Shown here piece by piece: positions 1 through 10,115 of a DNA stretch of 64,000 nucleotides. Origin of the DNA: CAZLXG01 sp964563585. GTDB taxonomy: Bacteria > Bacteroidota > Bacteroidia > Flavobacteriales > Flavobacteriaceae. The notes beneath the pieces were generated by a model. That model searched no databases. It saw nothing but the letters and a program-made list of their open reading frames with translations, and was not told the origin of the DNA. Position numbers and translations under genes: made by a program. Each line of letters starts with the position of its first letter. Positions within the stretch are counted from its first letter, which is position 1. The stretch is from contig CAZLXG010000002.1 in NCBI GenBank assembly GCA_964563585.1, positions 1-64,000 of the forward strand. The letters are read 5' to 3'.

Positions 1-148
1 TTTTTGTTTTAATCTGAAATGAATTAAGCAGTTCTAATGTTATTAAAAAATATACTGGGATAAAGAAGGTTTTATGTAAGGATAATATTGTTTAAAGACT
101 AAGTTTAAATCGTTTATAAATTCAACTTTTTTAACTACTTTAGTATTT

Positions 149-649
149 ATGAATATAATTATTCAATCTGCTTTAAAAACTCTTCAGAAATCTGAATTAT
201 TATTAACTAGTCTTTCGAATGAAGAATTGTGTGATACCTCAATTCCTCCTTATCATTCTAGTATTGGCTCACACTTAAGACATATATTGGATTTTTATGA
301 TTGTGCATTAAATATTAATTCTGACAAAAAAGTTGATTTAACTGCAAGAAGTAGAAATAAAGATGTCGAGTCTAAATGTAGTTCCGCAAGTGAGTATTTA
401 AATTCTATTATGAGTAAGTTGAATAATACTAAATCTAATATGAATGATATGGTAACTGTTATTGATGATTTAGGATTAGGGAAAATTGAAATGCAATATA
501 CATTTGGTGCTTTAATATCTCAAGCTAATAGTCATACCATACATCATTATGCCATTATAAATTATATAATTGATAGGCTGGAAATTAAATTTAATGATGA
601 AGATTTTGGCTATAATCCCACTACGCCAAAGGTAACTACTTTGAATTAG
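149..649 (+). CDS. DinB-like four-helix protein
   Basis: The 166-residue product resembles the DinB/YfiT-like superfamily of small four-helix-bundle proteins, some of which are metal-dependent thiol transferases. Visible hallmarks are an early helix ending SHLRHILDFYD (about residues 41-51) and a late HTIHHYAII helix (about 132-140); histidines at these places form the metal site in family members. The family match is by pattern only and the substrate is unknown. The first 148 bases of the window hold no gene I can support. Its 3' end overlaps the convergent DUF6095 gene by 14 bases. Confidence 0.6.
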   Translation: MNIIIQSALKTLQKSELLLTSLSNEELCDTSIPPYHSSIGSHLRHILDFYDCALNINSDKKVDLTARSRNKDVESKCSSASEYLNSIMSKLNNTKSNMNDMVTVIDDLGLGKIEMQYTFGALISQANSHTIHHYAIINYIIDRLEIKFNDEDFGYNPTTPKVTTLN

Positions 650-881
650 TTTTTTTTTTAAACATACTATCTAGAATAGTACTAATTCCTTTAAATACAG
701 AAAATATAGCTAGAGCACATATAAGTATTGCGACTATTAAAATTGGAATATAAAGTGGCCTTTCTTTATTACTAAATGCTATATGGATTAGGGTTGGACC
801 TATAAACATACATGCTAGAGCTATTCCCATAGTTTTTAAACCTTTAGCCAGAACATTTCTATTCGTTTTATTGTCTTCCAT
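636..881 (-). CDS. DUF6095 family small membrane protein
   Basis: This 81-residue protein has two hydrophobic segments (about residues 13-33 and 44-68) and a lysine-rich C-terminus, so it is probably an inner-membrane protein. Sequence and position directly after murQ match the flavobacterial DUF6095 family, whose function is unknown. It overlaps the end of murQ by 14 bases, so the two are probably co-transcribed and translationally coupled. Confidence 0.65.
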   Translation of the reverse strand: MEDNKTNRNVLAKGLKTMGIALACMFIGPTLIHIAFSNKERPLYIPILIVAILICALAIFSVFKGISTILDSMFKKKTNSK

Positions 882-1689
882 TTGTATAATTTTGAACTGC
901 TAAACGTACGCTACCAAACTTATTTAATAATTTTTGAGCTTCTTCTTGTGATATATTGAGTTCTGCTATAATCATTTCGGTACCTCTATTGACAAGTTTA
1001 TTATTGCTTAGTTGCATATCCACCATTTTGTTTCCTTTTATATGACCTAACTGAATCATGGTAGATGTTGTTATCATATTTAAAACCAGTTTTTGTGCCG
1101 TTCCTGCTTTCATCCTGGAACTTCCTGTTACAAATTCTGGACCTACAATAACTTCGATTGGGTATTTTGAAACCTTTGATAATGGACTATTTTGATTACA
1201 GGTTATACAGCCAGTTATAATTTTATTGGTATTGCAACTTTCTAAAGCAGAAATAACATAGGGTGTTGTGCCTGAAGCTGCAATACCAATTACTACATCG
1301 TCTCGATTTATATTTTTAGCTTGTAAATCTTCCCAACCAAGCGTAATAGAATCTTCGGCAAACTCAACAGCTTTTCTAATAGCGATATCTCCGCCAGCTA
1401 TTAAACCAATAACTAATTCATGTGATACACCAAAAGTTGGTGGACACTCAGAAGCATCTAGTATTCCCAAACGACCACTTGTTCCAGCTCCAATGTAAAA
1501 TAATCGTCCTCCAATCTTTAATTTTTCAACGATTTGTTGAACTAATTGTTCTATTTGAGGAAGTGCTTTTTCGACAGCCAAAGGAATCGTTTTATCTTCG
1601 TTATTAATACTTTGTAATAACTCAGAAACACTCATTTTTTCTAGATGATTGTAATTTGAATCTTGTTCTGTAATTTTTATAAAATCCAT
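868..1689 (-). CDS. murQ: N-acetylmuramic acid 6-phosphate etherase
   Basis: MurQ cleaves the lactyl ether of MurNAc 6-phosphate to give GlcNAc 6-phosphate and D-lactate during peptidoglycan recycling in the cytoplasm. The 273-residue length is normal for the family. The SIS sugar-phosphate fold shows in GAGTSGRLGILDASECPPTF, which includes the catalytic-type Glu of the DASE motif, then in AASGTTPYV and GSSRMKAGTAQK. A -7 box ends five bases before the ATG and a perfect palindrome lies upstream (separate entries). It leads a two-gene unit with DUF6095. Confidence 0.95.
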   Translation of the reverse strand: MDFIKITEQDSNYNHLEKMSVSELLQSINNEDKTIPLAVEKALPQIEQLVQQIVEKLKIGGRLFYIGAGTSGRLGILDASECPPTFGVSHELVIGLIAGGDIAIRKAVEFAEDSITLGWEDLQAKNINRDDVVIGIAASGTTPYVISALESCNTNKIITGCITCNQNSPLSKVSKYPIEVIVGPEFVTGSSRMKAGTAQKLVLNMITTSTMIQLGHIKGNKMVDMQLSNNKLVNRGTEMIIAELNISQEEAQKLLNKFGSVRLAVQNYTNGRQ

Positions 1690-1693
1690 AATT

Positions 1694-1724
1694 CAAAAAT
1701 AGCGATTTTTACTCGATAATCGAG
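1694..1724 (-). promoter_or_regulatory. murQ -7 box with operator-like palindrome
   Basis: On the minus strand TATTTTTG (1701-1694) matches the Bacteroidota -7 consensus TAnnTTTG and ends only four bases before the murQ ATG, implying a very short or absent leader. Ten bases upstream is a perfect 6-1-6 palindrome, CTCGATAATCGAG (1712-1724), placed between the expected -33 and -7 positions, where a repressor would block RNA polymerase. No clear -33 TTTG is seen. The operator role is inferred. Confidence 0.45.
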
Positions 1725-1770
1725 ATTTAAGTATATTGATACATAGTAGAAATTTAAACGTTATTTATTT

Positions 1771-1850
1771 GCGTTAGTGATTGCAGTGGCATCCTTTTTT
1801 GAGGTACAATAAAAAAGGTATAACGGAAAGCACGAACTGAAAGGGAATGC
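1771..1850 (-). repeat. Outer palindromic repeat, short copy A
   Basis: Read on the minus strand, this 80-base intergenic element has the order CTTTCCGTTATACCTTTTTT, a short loop, then AAAAAAGGATGCCACTGCAA and a TAACGC-type end. It is the short form of the element at 36780-36929 and 42032-42181, without the inner GTCATTGCGAGGA section. It lies between the icd terminator and the murQ promoter. Confidence 0.6.
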
Positions 1851-1853
1851 TAT

Positions 1854-1880
1854 AAAAAAAGCCCCTAAAAAGGAGCTTTT
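1854..1880 (-). terminator. Terminator of icd
   Basis: On the minus strand AAAAGCTCCT and AGGGGCTTTTTTT pair as a hairpin (one G-U pair) ending in a T run. It lies 23 bases after the isocitrate dehydrogenase stop codon. Confidence 0.75.
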
Positions 1881-1902
1881 AATTTAAATTCATATAATTC
1901 TG

Positions 1903-4173
<2,271 letters not shown>

Positions 4174-4325
4174 TTAAGCCAAGCGAAGATACGAAAATTG
4201 CCCTTTAAAAATGTTGAAATTTTTAACGAAATGAGCTATAAACAAGCAGTTTTAATAGAATAATAAAAATGATTAGCGTAAATAAGAATTTAGTAAAAAC
4301 TAACTACCGAAGTTATAAAATAACA

Positions 4326-4369
4326 AAAGCCATATCACTATAGAATTTAATCTACTCTGATATGGCTTT
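4326..4369 (-). terminator. Intergenic terminator-like hairpin
   Basis: AAAGCCATATCA (4326-4337) pairs perfectly with TGATATGGCTTT (4358-4369), a 12-base-pair stem. The minus-strand exit reads GGCTTTTGTTATTTT, better as a terminator tail than the plus-strand exit CTTTCTTTG. It ends no recognised gene: the next minus-strand gene upstream, rplS, already has its own terminator at 5004-5031. It therefore suggests an unannotated minus-strand transcript, or an attenuator ahead of icd. Confidence 0.55.
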
Positions 4370-4990
4370 CTTTGAAATACCATTGCATAGTCTTTATTAA
4401 TATTGCTATTAACTCAATTTAAACTTGCGTTTAAACCTCTCAACGCGTGCACTACTACTTCAACGAAACATTTTGTGTTGTAATTTTCAATATGTATTGA
4501 CCTAATTACCAAACTGTTTCTGTTTAATCATTTTCCTTGATCCTTTTCGTTTTTCATTCGTTTTCACGTTTGTTAAACTCCAAGCATTGCCTTTATTTAT
4601 AGTATTAACTTTCACTAGATACTACTTTTTCAAGCTTTCAACCATACTAGTTTCTTGTCTACCATTGTCTATCCAATTTATGTTCCCGTAAGTCTATCCA
4701 ATCACTTGTCTATCCTTAAGTTTCCACATCTTGTCAATTCAAATTATGCATCCAAACCTTTTTACAGTATCTTGGTTTCTTGTTCACACACGCATACACG
4801 TGGCACAATAAAACCTCAAAAAACAATTATATAAAGAACGTTACTTTATTTAGATTTTAATATAAATTCATCTTTTACAATAAAACCAACCGAGGTTGTT
4901 ACTAATTTCTTATGCTAAGATATAACTAAAATTTAAAAAAACAATGGCAATAAGCAATTAGATATCAACTACTTATAAACCGTACTTATT
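4370..4990 (-). ncRNA. Candidate non-coding RNA or structured leader between rplS and icd
   Basis: This gap of about 620 bases has no open frame worth calling on either strand. On the minus strand it contains a 7-base-pair stem capped by a GCAA (GNRA) tetraloop at 4418-4435, three copies of GGATAGAC (complement at 4667, 4692 and 4708) plus a near copy, and the downstream hairpin at 4326-4369. I recognise no RNA family: signatures of RNase P RNA, tmRNA and SRP RNA are absent. The 5' end is unknown. A replication-associated or purely spacer role is also possible. Confidence 0.25.
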
Positions 4991-5003
4991 AACTTTTGTT
5001 AAT

Positions 5004-5031
5004 AAAAAAAGCCTTGATGTAAAATCAAGGC
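5004..5031 (-). terminator. Terminator of rplS
   Basis: The minus strand reads GCCTTGAT, a five-base loop, ATCAAGGC and then seven Ts, a classic intrinsic terminator 33 bases after the rplS stop. Confidence 0.85.
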
Positions 5032-5063
5032 TTTTAAATAGCTGCAATTGCAGTAGTATATTA

Positions 5064-5414
5064 TTAACGTCTTTGTTCTTTAATTCTGGCTTTTTTACCA
5101 GTAAGACCTCTAAAGTAGAAGATTCTAGCTCTACGTACTTGTCCACGTTTATTAATTTCAACTTTTTGTAATGCAGGTAAGTTAACTGGGAAAATACGTT
5201 CCACACCAATCGAACCCGACATTTTTCTAATTGTAAAAGTTTCTGTACTACCAGAACCTCTTCTTTGTATTACCACACCTCTAAAAAACTGAGTACGTGT
5301 TTTACTTCCTTCTTTAATTTCGTAGTAAACTGTAATTGTGTCTCCCGCCGAAAATTCTGGAAAATCCTTTTTTGGTACAAATTCATTTTGTACAAATTTC
5401 ACTAAAGATTCCAT
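5064..5414 (-). CDS. rplS: 50S ribosomal protein L19
   Basis: L19 sits at the interface of the 30S and 50S ribosomal subunits. The 116-residue protein shows family hallmarks: the N-terminal FSAGDTITVYYEIKEG, FFRGVVIQRRGSGSTETFT, the central GVERIFPV and the basic C-terminus (RRARIFYFRGLTGKKARI). It follows trmD on the same strand, the usual bacterial pairing, but 339 bases of repeats and a promoter separate them, so rplS probably has its own transcript. Confidence 0.97.
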   Translation of the reverse strand: MESLVKFVQNEFVPKKDFPEFSAGDTITVYYEIKEGSKTRTQFFRGVVIQRRGSGSTETFTIRKMSGSIGVERIFPVNLPALQKVEINKRGQVRRARIFYFRGLTGKKARIKEQRR

Positions 5415-5488
5415 ATCTTTAAATTTAATTATAATTAATCCAGAATAACATTCACGATTCTCGCCAGAGGTTAACCCGAAATTGGCTG

Positions 5489-5518
5489 CAAAAATAAGTA
5501 TTAATTAATAATCTGCAA
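5489..5518 (-). promoter_or_regulatory. rplS promoter
   Basis: On the minus strand TATTTTTG (5496-5489) fits the -7 box TAnnTTTG followed by C, with a TTG about 19 bases upstream (5518-5516) as a possible -33 element. Transcription would start near 5482 and leave a leader of roughly 65-70 bases before rplS, enough for ribosomal-protein feedback, though none is shown. Confidence 0.5.
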
Positions 5519-5540
5519 TATTTTATTTGTATTTTTTTGA

Positions 5541-5626
5541 TGTTACTTTTTGTTATGCAAAAAGTCAGGCTATCCGCTATATCTTTTGCCGAAAAGGCAA
5601 AAGGATGCCGCTACTATCCTTAACAC
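5541..5626 (+). repeat. Outer palindromic repeat, short copy B
   Basis: This plus-strand copy holds GGCTATCCGCTATATCTTTT, a tight hairpin (TTTTGCC 5584-5590, GGCAAAA 5596-5602), then AAAAGGATGCCGCTACTATC and TAACAC. It is diverged from the long copies C and D and lacks the inner section. A 61-codon open frame across it (5527-5712) is a by-product, not a gene. Confidence 0.55.
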
Positions 5627-5640
5627 GAAACAAGTTCGTA

Positions 5641-5660
5641 GTGAGCAGTCGTGAGCAGTC
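5641..5660 (+). repeat. 10-base tandem duplication
   Basis: GTGAGCAGTC occurs twice in direct tandem between repeat elements B and F. It resembles the AGCAGT-type short motifs at 34062-34107. Confidence 0.6.
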
Positions 5661-5681
5661 TACAGTATTCAGTCATGTTAC

Positions 5682-5748
5682 GTCATTACGAGGAAGAATG
5701 ATAAATAACTAGAATTAAAAAGAAAGCTTCACTGCGTTCGCAATGACG
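5682..5748 (+). repeat. Inner GTCATTGCGAGGA repeat, solo copy
   Basis: This element of about 67 bases starts GTCATTACGAGGAAG and ends CTTCACTGCGTTCGCAATGAC, so its ends are inverted repeats. The same 5' section is nested inside the long outer elements at 36780-36929 and 42032-42181 and occurs again at 61901-61966. It abuts the 3' end of trmD. Confidence 0.6.
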
Positions 5749-5753
5749 AGAAA

Positions 5754-6431
5754 TTATTCATCCAGTAAATCTGGTCGCAGCTCTTTAGTGCGTTGATAAG
5801 CTTGTTCTTCACGCCATTTTTCAATTTTCGGGAAATTACCACCAAACAATAACTCAGGAACTTTCCAGCCTTTGTAATCACGAGGTTTTGTATAAATCGG
5901 TGGAGCTAATAAATTATCTTGAAAGGAATCGGTTAAGGCAGAAGTTTCATTTCCTAAAACTCCAGGTATTAATCGAATAATAGAATCACACAAAACTGCA
6001 GCAGCTAATTCGCCACCAGACAACACATAATCACCAATAGATATTTCGCGTGTAATTAAATGTTCGCGTACACGTTGGTCAACACCTTTATAATGTCCGC
6101 ATAAAATAATAATGTTCCCTTTTAATGAAATTTGATTTGCAATACCTTGGTTTAAGGTATCTCCATCAGGTGTCATATATATTACCTCGTCGTAATTGCG
6201 TTCACTTTTTAAAGCTGTAATACATTTGTCAATAGGTTCAACCATCATAACCATACCTGCGCCCCCACCAAATTGTGTGTCGTCAATGGTTTTGTAATTA
6301 TCGGTTGTGAAATCACGTAAATTATGAAAATGAACTTCTACCAAATTAGCTTCAATAGCACGTTTTAAAATAGAAGCTTCAAACGGGCTTTTAAGTAATT
6401 CTGGTAAAACGGTAATAATATCTATACGCAT
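5754..6431 (-). CDS. trmD: tRNA (guanine(37)-N1)-methyltransferase
   Basis: TrmD uses S-adenosylmethionine to methylate G37 next to the anticodon, which prevents frameshifting. The 225-residue protein has the SPOUT trefoil-knot motifs: [13 protein letters not shown] at the start, [26 protein letters not shown] and [15 protein letters not shown], and ends with ELRPDLLDE. It lies upstream of rplS on the same strand with repeats in the 339-base gap. Confidence 0.97.
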   Translation of the reverse strand: MRIDIITVLPELLKSPFEASILKRAIEANLVEVHFHNLRDFTTDNYKTIDDTQFGGGAGMVMMVEPIDKCITALKSERNYDEVIYMTPDGDTLNQGIANQISLKGNIIILCGHYKGVDQRVREHLITREISIGDYVLSGGELAAAVLCDSIIRLIPGVLGNETSALTDSFQDNLLAPPIYTKPRDYKGWKVPELLFGGNFPKIEKWREEQAYQRTKELRPDLLDE

Positions 6432-6638
6432 TGTTGTAGTTTATAATTGCAAAGATAAATTATTTTGAATTGGATTTTTAGAGTGGTAAGCTTAACGTGT
6501 ATGAATCGTTTTTAACGATTTACACTGCTTATGTGTTTAGTTTTTGTATTTCTCAAGAAGGTTGTGTAGTAATAATTTTAATTCCATTTTATTATTTGGT
6601 GTTTTATTATTGTCTAATTAATGATTCAAGTTTCCGTT

Positions 6639-6893
6639 TTAAAAAATCTGATTCTTTATATAATCGATTGCCGATTTTTGAATTTCCATATTACAATGTG
6701 TAAGATGTATAACCCTTTCAAAATCATAATACTTTTCTGTTATCTCATATATTAAATTTTTATCAATGTTTTCTTCTCCAGATAGTTCTAACAGAACATA
6801 AATTATATTGTTAATTGTAGGTTTTAAAACATCTTCAAAGTATAATTCTTGATAGGATTGAAATTGATTAAAATCTGAGATGTTTTTTTGCAT
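6639..6893 (-). CDS. Hypothetical 84-residue protein
   Basis: I do not recognise this small acidic protein. It appears helical, has no signal peptide or membrane segment, and has no motif I can name. Its ATG overlaps the last codons of a decayed membrane-protein gene upstream (6884-7190), so it was probably the second gene of a small operon and may itself be losing function. The 207 bases after it, up to trmD, hold no gene. Confidence 0.4.
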   Translation of the reverse strand: MQKNISDFNQFQSYQELYFEDVLKPTINNIIYVLLELSGEENIDKNLIYEITEKYYDFERVIHLTHCNMEIQKSAIDYIKNQIF

Positions 6894-7190
6894 TAGTAAG
6901 ATCTAATAATATTTCTTTCAATTTCTTTTTTGTTTTAGACTTGTAATATTTAATAAAAGCTATAGAAATTGAAATTAAAGCAAGTAAGGAAAAAAGAATA
7001 AGCATAACCCAATTGTTGTAATCTTTCTAAAAAGAACTTCCGTATTTTATTACTTCAGAATTAAAATCTTGTATCTGTTTTCTTTCTTCTTGTAGATTTT
7101 TTTTAATGGATTAATACAAGATTTGACAGTAGAATCAATTATTTTCTCTAAGTTTTGTTTTGAAATAACAATTTCATTCTATAATAAATT
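6870..7190 (-). pseudogene. Decayed single-pass membrane protein gene
   Basis: Minus-strand translation gives a coherent but interrupted protein: an N-terminal helical part (QNLEKIIDSTVKSCINPLKK), a frameshift in an A8 run (7097-7104), then LQEERKQIQDFNSEVIKYG, an in-frame TAG at 7029-7027, and a transmembrane segment (NWVMLILFSLLALISISIAF) with a lysine-rich tail ending NAKKHLRF. A further in-frame stop lies at the 5' end. With at least two lesions it is probably dead. The family is not recognised. It overlaps the start of the 84-residue gene downstream. Confidence 0.5.
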
Positions 7191-7253
7191 AAACAATAAT
7201 TAATACTTGTCATTAAACGAAATTATAGCTTTTTTTCTGACAAAGTCAAGTAT

Positions 7254-7691
7254 TTACTTATTACTCCAAAACATCTGCAAATCATTGTCTAAAACAAAAC
7301 CTTCACGTTGGTATAAATACTGTGCAGGATTTGTATTTGCGGTTTGTATACCCAAACCTATATAACCTTTTTCTTTACAATGCACTTTAGCTTTATTAAT
7401 TAAAGCAGTGCCAATATTTTTGTTTCTGTAATTGGGGTTTATAAATAAATCGTTTAACAAATATATAGGTTTCATAGAAACCGACGAAAACAACGGATAC
7501 AATTGTGTAAAACCAACAGCAATATTATCAATAAAGGCTAAATAAATAACAGATTCTTGTTTTGTAATACGTTCTTTTAAAAAAACTTTAGCTGCTTCAA
7601 TATTAGATTCTTGTTTATAAAATACACGATAACCATCAAAAAGTGTTGCTAATGCATCTAAATGTTCTGTTGTAGCTTGTATTATTTTCAT
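7254..7691 (-). CDS. GNAT-family N-acetyltransferase
   Basis: The 145-residue protein has the GNAT fold that moves an acetyl group from acetyl-CoA to an amine. The acetyl-CoA loop is visible as LFINPNYRNKNIGTALINKA (variant of Q/RxxGxG/A), followed by the C-terminal TANTNPAQYLYQREGFV where the substrate-side strand pairs. The substrate cannot be told from sequence. It appears monocistronic. Confidence 0.85.
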   Translation of the reverse strand: MKIIQATTEHLDALATLFDGYRVFYKQESNIEAAKVFLKERITKQESVIYLAFIDNIAVGFTQLYPLFSSVSMKPIYLLNDLFINPNYRNKNIGTALINKAKVHCKEKGYIGLGIQTANTNPAQYLYQREGFVLDNDLQMFWSNK

Positions 7692-7704
7692 ATTAAATCA
7701 AAAA

Positions 7705-7731
7705 AAATCTGTAACGTGAAATTACAGATTT
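7705..7731 (-). terminator. Terminator downstream of the 7753-8379 gene
   Basis: AAATCTGTAA and TTACAGATTT form a 10-base-pair stem with a seven-base loop. On the minus strand it is followed by a T run, 22 bases after the stop codon of the coiled-coil membrane protein. Confidence 0.75.
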
Positions 7732-7752
7732 TTAAATTTATTAAAAGGATTG

Positions 7753-8379
7753 TTATTGTCCTTTATGCTTATTAATTTCATCTTGTAATTGGCGGCGTAC
7801 TTTTTGTTCGCGGTCTAAAGCTGTTTTGCGGTGTTCGTCAAATTCTTCTTCAATTTCTTCCAATGCATTTTTTACATTTCTTGTTACCGAATTGCTATTC
7901 TTAAATTTAAAAATAAAGAAAAGAAGTAAGGCTAATAAACCTGCTATTATTGCCCACATTAATACATTGTAACTGGTTTTACTCATTTGTAAACCAAGTA
8001 GCGACATATTGTTTTTCTCTAAATTTGTAGCATCTAGTGTAGATTGAGTCCCGTTTAAATTAGATTTTAAACTTTTAATTTCCTTTTGTTGTGCTTCAAC
8101 AGTGCTTCTTGAATTGTCTAATTTTGTTTGAATAGTTTTTAAAGAATCTCTAGTATGTGCTTGTAAAGTAAGTAGCATGCTACGTTTTACAGCTTCATAA
8201 GCTTGGCCATTTGTACCTTTAAAATTACCAGATTTTTTAAGAACATATTCAAATTGATTGTTAAGTGTACTATTATTTAACGACAATTTATCGTTTTCAG
8301 GAGTTGTAGTTTGTGCAAAAGAATTTGATGTAAATAAAAAAAGTAAAAAAACAATTGCGAGGAATTTAATAGGTTTCAT
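7753..8379 (-). CDS. Coiled-coil membrane protein of unknown function
   Basis: The 208-residue product has a signal peptide (MKPIKFLAIVFLLFLFTSNS, cleavage probably after FAQ), a heptad-rich region (about 80-125: DSLKTIQTKLDNSRSTVEAQ), one transmembrane helix (about 139-157) and a charged C-terminal coiled coil (ALEEIEEEFDEHRKTALDRE). The helix is likely to span the inner membrane with the charged tail in the cytoplasm. I recall similar flavobacterial proteins being labelled as tRNA methyltransferases; nothing here supports that. Function unknown. Confidence 0.7.
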   Translation of the reverse strand: MKPIKFLAIVFLLFLFTSNSFAQTTTPENDKLSLNNSTLNNQFEYVLKKSGNFKGTNGQAYEAVKRSMLLTLQAHTRDSLKTIQTKLDNSRSTVEAQQKEIKSLKSNLNGTQSTLDATNLEKNNMSLLGLQMSKTSYNVLMWAIIAGLLALLLFFIFKFKNSNSVTRNVKNALEEIEEEFDEHRKTALDREQKVRRQLQDEINKHKGQ

Positions 8380-8457
8380 GTTTCGGTTTGGTATAAAATG
8401 GTTGTATTTGGTTCTACGAAGTTATAAAATATTGTTTAGTATTGCATTATAATTGTC

Positions 8458-8486
8458 AAAAAGCCTCACAGAGTGAAGCTTTTTTA
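8458..8486 (-). terminator. Terminator of the GAPDH gene
   Basis: On the minus strand AAAAAGCTTCA pairs with TGAGGCTTTTT (one mismatch), ending in a T run 36 bases after the gap stop codon. Confidence 0.65.
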
Positions 8487-8522
8487 TATACGTTTTAAAA
8501 AATCATTTAGATTGTTTTTCTA

Positions 8523-9971
8523 CTAATAATATGTATAACGTCTTACTTTGGCAATATATTTTGCAAGCCTAATAACTTGATGGCTGTAACCATATTCGTT
8601 ATCGTACCAAATATATAGCACTACATTTTTACCATCTTTACGTACAATGGTTGCTTTACTATCGTAAATTGAAGGTGCAGAACAGCCAACAATATCGCTA
8701 GATACTAACTCATCACTAAGTTCGTATTTTATTTGTTCAACCAAACCGCCTTCTAAAGCATGTTTTTTTAGAATAGCATTTACATCTTTAACTGATGTTT
8801 CTTTTTCTAATTCTAAATTTAAAATCGCTAATGAACCATTAGGTACAGGAACACGAATAGCGTTTGATGTTAATTTACCTTCTAAACTTGGTAATGCTTT
8901 TGCAACTGCGCTTCCAGCTCCGGTTTCTGTAATTACCATATTTAATGCTGCTGCACGACCACGGCGGTATTTACTATGGAAATTATCAACCAAATTTTGA
9001 TCGTTTGTATAAGAATGAATCGTTTCTAAATGTCCACTTTTTATACCTAATGAATCTTGAATAGCTTTTAAAACTGGTGTTATAGCATTAGTTGTACAGG
9101 ATGCTGCAGAGAAAATGTTTACTTTATCTGGATTGTGTTCTGAATGATTTACACCATGAACAATATTTGGTATGCCTTTTCCTGGAGCAGTTAATAAAAC
9201 TTTACTAGCACCTTTCGCTTTTAAATGTCTGCTTAATGCATCTTTATCTCTAAAAGCACCTGTATTATCAATAATTAAAGCATCATTTATACCGTATTTT
9301 GTATAATCAATATCTTCGGGCGCATTTGCCGAAATAATATTAACGGTTGTGCCATTAATAATTAATGCGTTGTTTTTTATATCTGTTAAAACGGTTCCTG
9401 AAAAATCGCCATGAACAGAATCATTACGCAATAAAGCGGCTCTTTTTTCAAGTATTTGTTCGTCAATTTTTCCACGAGTTACAATAGCGCGTAATCGTAA
9501 CTGGCTACCTTTTCCTGTGCGTGTCATGAGTTCGCGAGCTACCAAACGACCAATTCTACCAAAACCATAAAGCACCACATCTTTTGGTTCGATACCACCA
9601 TTTTTACTAGCTTCTTTTAGTTTTCTTGCAACAAATGCCGTAGCATTATTATGTTTATTGCTGTCTAATTGAAATTCGTAAGTCAATTTGCCAATATCCA
9701 ATTTTGCTGGTGGAACATCTAGCGTTTTAATTGCTTGTGCAATTTCAACAGAATCGTAAATTGAAATTGGTTTTTGCACAAATTTACCAGCATATTCATG
9801 AAGGCTTAAAATCTGACTCACGTTTCTGTCAATCAACTGATTTCTAAAAATCACTAATTCGATTGATTTGTCGTACCAAAGGTCGCTTACAATTTTTATA
9901 AACTCTACGGTTGCTCTTCGGCGATTTACTTGAAAAGCCAATTCTTTTTCATAAGTTTCATTAAAACTCAT
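8523..9971 (-). CDS. gap: Glyceraldehyde-3-phosphate dehydrogenase, long form
   Basis: GAPDH oxidises glyceraldehyde 3-phosphate to 1,3-bisphosphoglycerate with NAD(P). The NAD-binding motif VLYGFGRIGRLVARELM starts near residue 132, and the catalytic cysteine is in FSAASCTTNAITPVLKAIQD. WYDNEYGYSHQVIRL closes the catalytic domain. At 482 residues it is about 140 longer than classic GAPDH because of an N-terminal extension; this long class is common in Bacteroidota. Cofactor preference and direction (glycolytic or gluconeogenic) cannot be settled here. Confidence 0.95.
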   Translation of the reverse strand: MSFNETYEKELAFQVNRRRATVEFIKIVSDLWYDKSIELVIFRNQLIDRNVSQILSLHEYAGKFVQKPISIYDSVEIAQAIKTLDVPPAKLDIGKLTYEFQLDSNKHNNATAFVARKLKEASKNGGIEPKDVVLYGFGRIGRLVARELMTRTGKGSQLRLRAIVTRGKIDEQILEKRAALLRNDSVHGDFSGTVLTDIKNNALIINGTTVNIISANAPEDIDYTKYGINDALIIDNTGAFRDKDALSRHLKAKGASKVLLTAPGKGIPNIVHGVNHSEHNPDKVNIFSAASCTTNAITPVLKAIQDSLGIKSGHLETIHSYTNDQNLVDNFHSKYRRGRAAALNMVITETGAGSAVAKALPSLEGKLTSNAIRVPVPNGSLAILNLELEKETSVKDVNAILKKHALEGGLVEQIKYELSDELVSSDIVGCSAPSIYDSKATIVRKDGKNVVLYIWYDNEYGYSHQVIRLAKYIAKVRRYTYY

Positions 9972-10050
9972 TGCTTAAAATATTTAGTTTGCGTTAAAAA
10001 ATTTTTGCAAAAATACCATATTTCAAACGTTTTCGTAGCGTGTTTTGGTA

Positions 10051-10087
10051 AAAAAAGAAACCTCCTTATTTTTACATAAAGAGGTTT
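10051..10087 (-). terminator. Terminator of the HtrA-type protease gene
   Basis: AAACCTC and GAGGTTT (10058-10087) form a stem that on the minus strand runs into CTTTTTTT. It lies 29 bases after the stop codon of the protease gene. Confidence 0.7.
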
Positions 10088-10115
10088 GTAGTTATTATTT
10101 ATTTGAAGTTGAATT

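Noticed and set aside
4640..4800. DnaA-box-like and iteron-like motifs (TTGTTCACA, GTCTATCC copies)
   Set aside because: Matches are imperfect and the spacing is irregular, so I keep the region as an unproven RNA candidate, not an origin.
4973..5209. 78-codon frame overlapping rplS
   Set aside because: Shadow frame over the end of rplS and its terminator.
5527..5712. 61-codon open frame on the plus strand
   Set aside because: It lies wholly in repeat B and tandem repeat sequence, with no protein-like pattern.
6504..6520. AATCGTT/AACGATT inverted repeat as a terminator
   Set aside because: Three-base loop with no T run on either side that would end a gene.
7753..8379. Calling the coiled-coil protein a tRNA methyltransferase
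   Set aside because: No SAM-binding or knot motif. It has a signal peptide, one membrane helix and coiled coil.
8258..8452. 64-codon plus-strand frame
   Set aside because: Lies over the signal-peptide end of the minus-strand gene; no homology-like pattern or start context.
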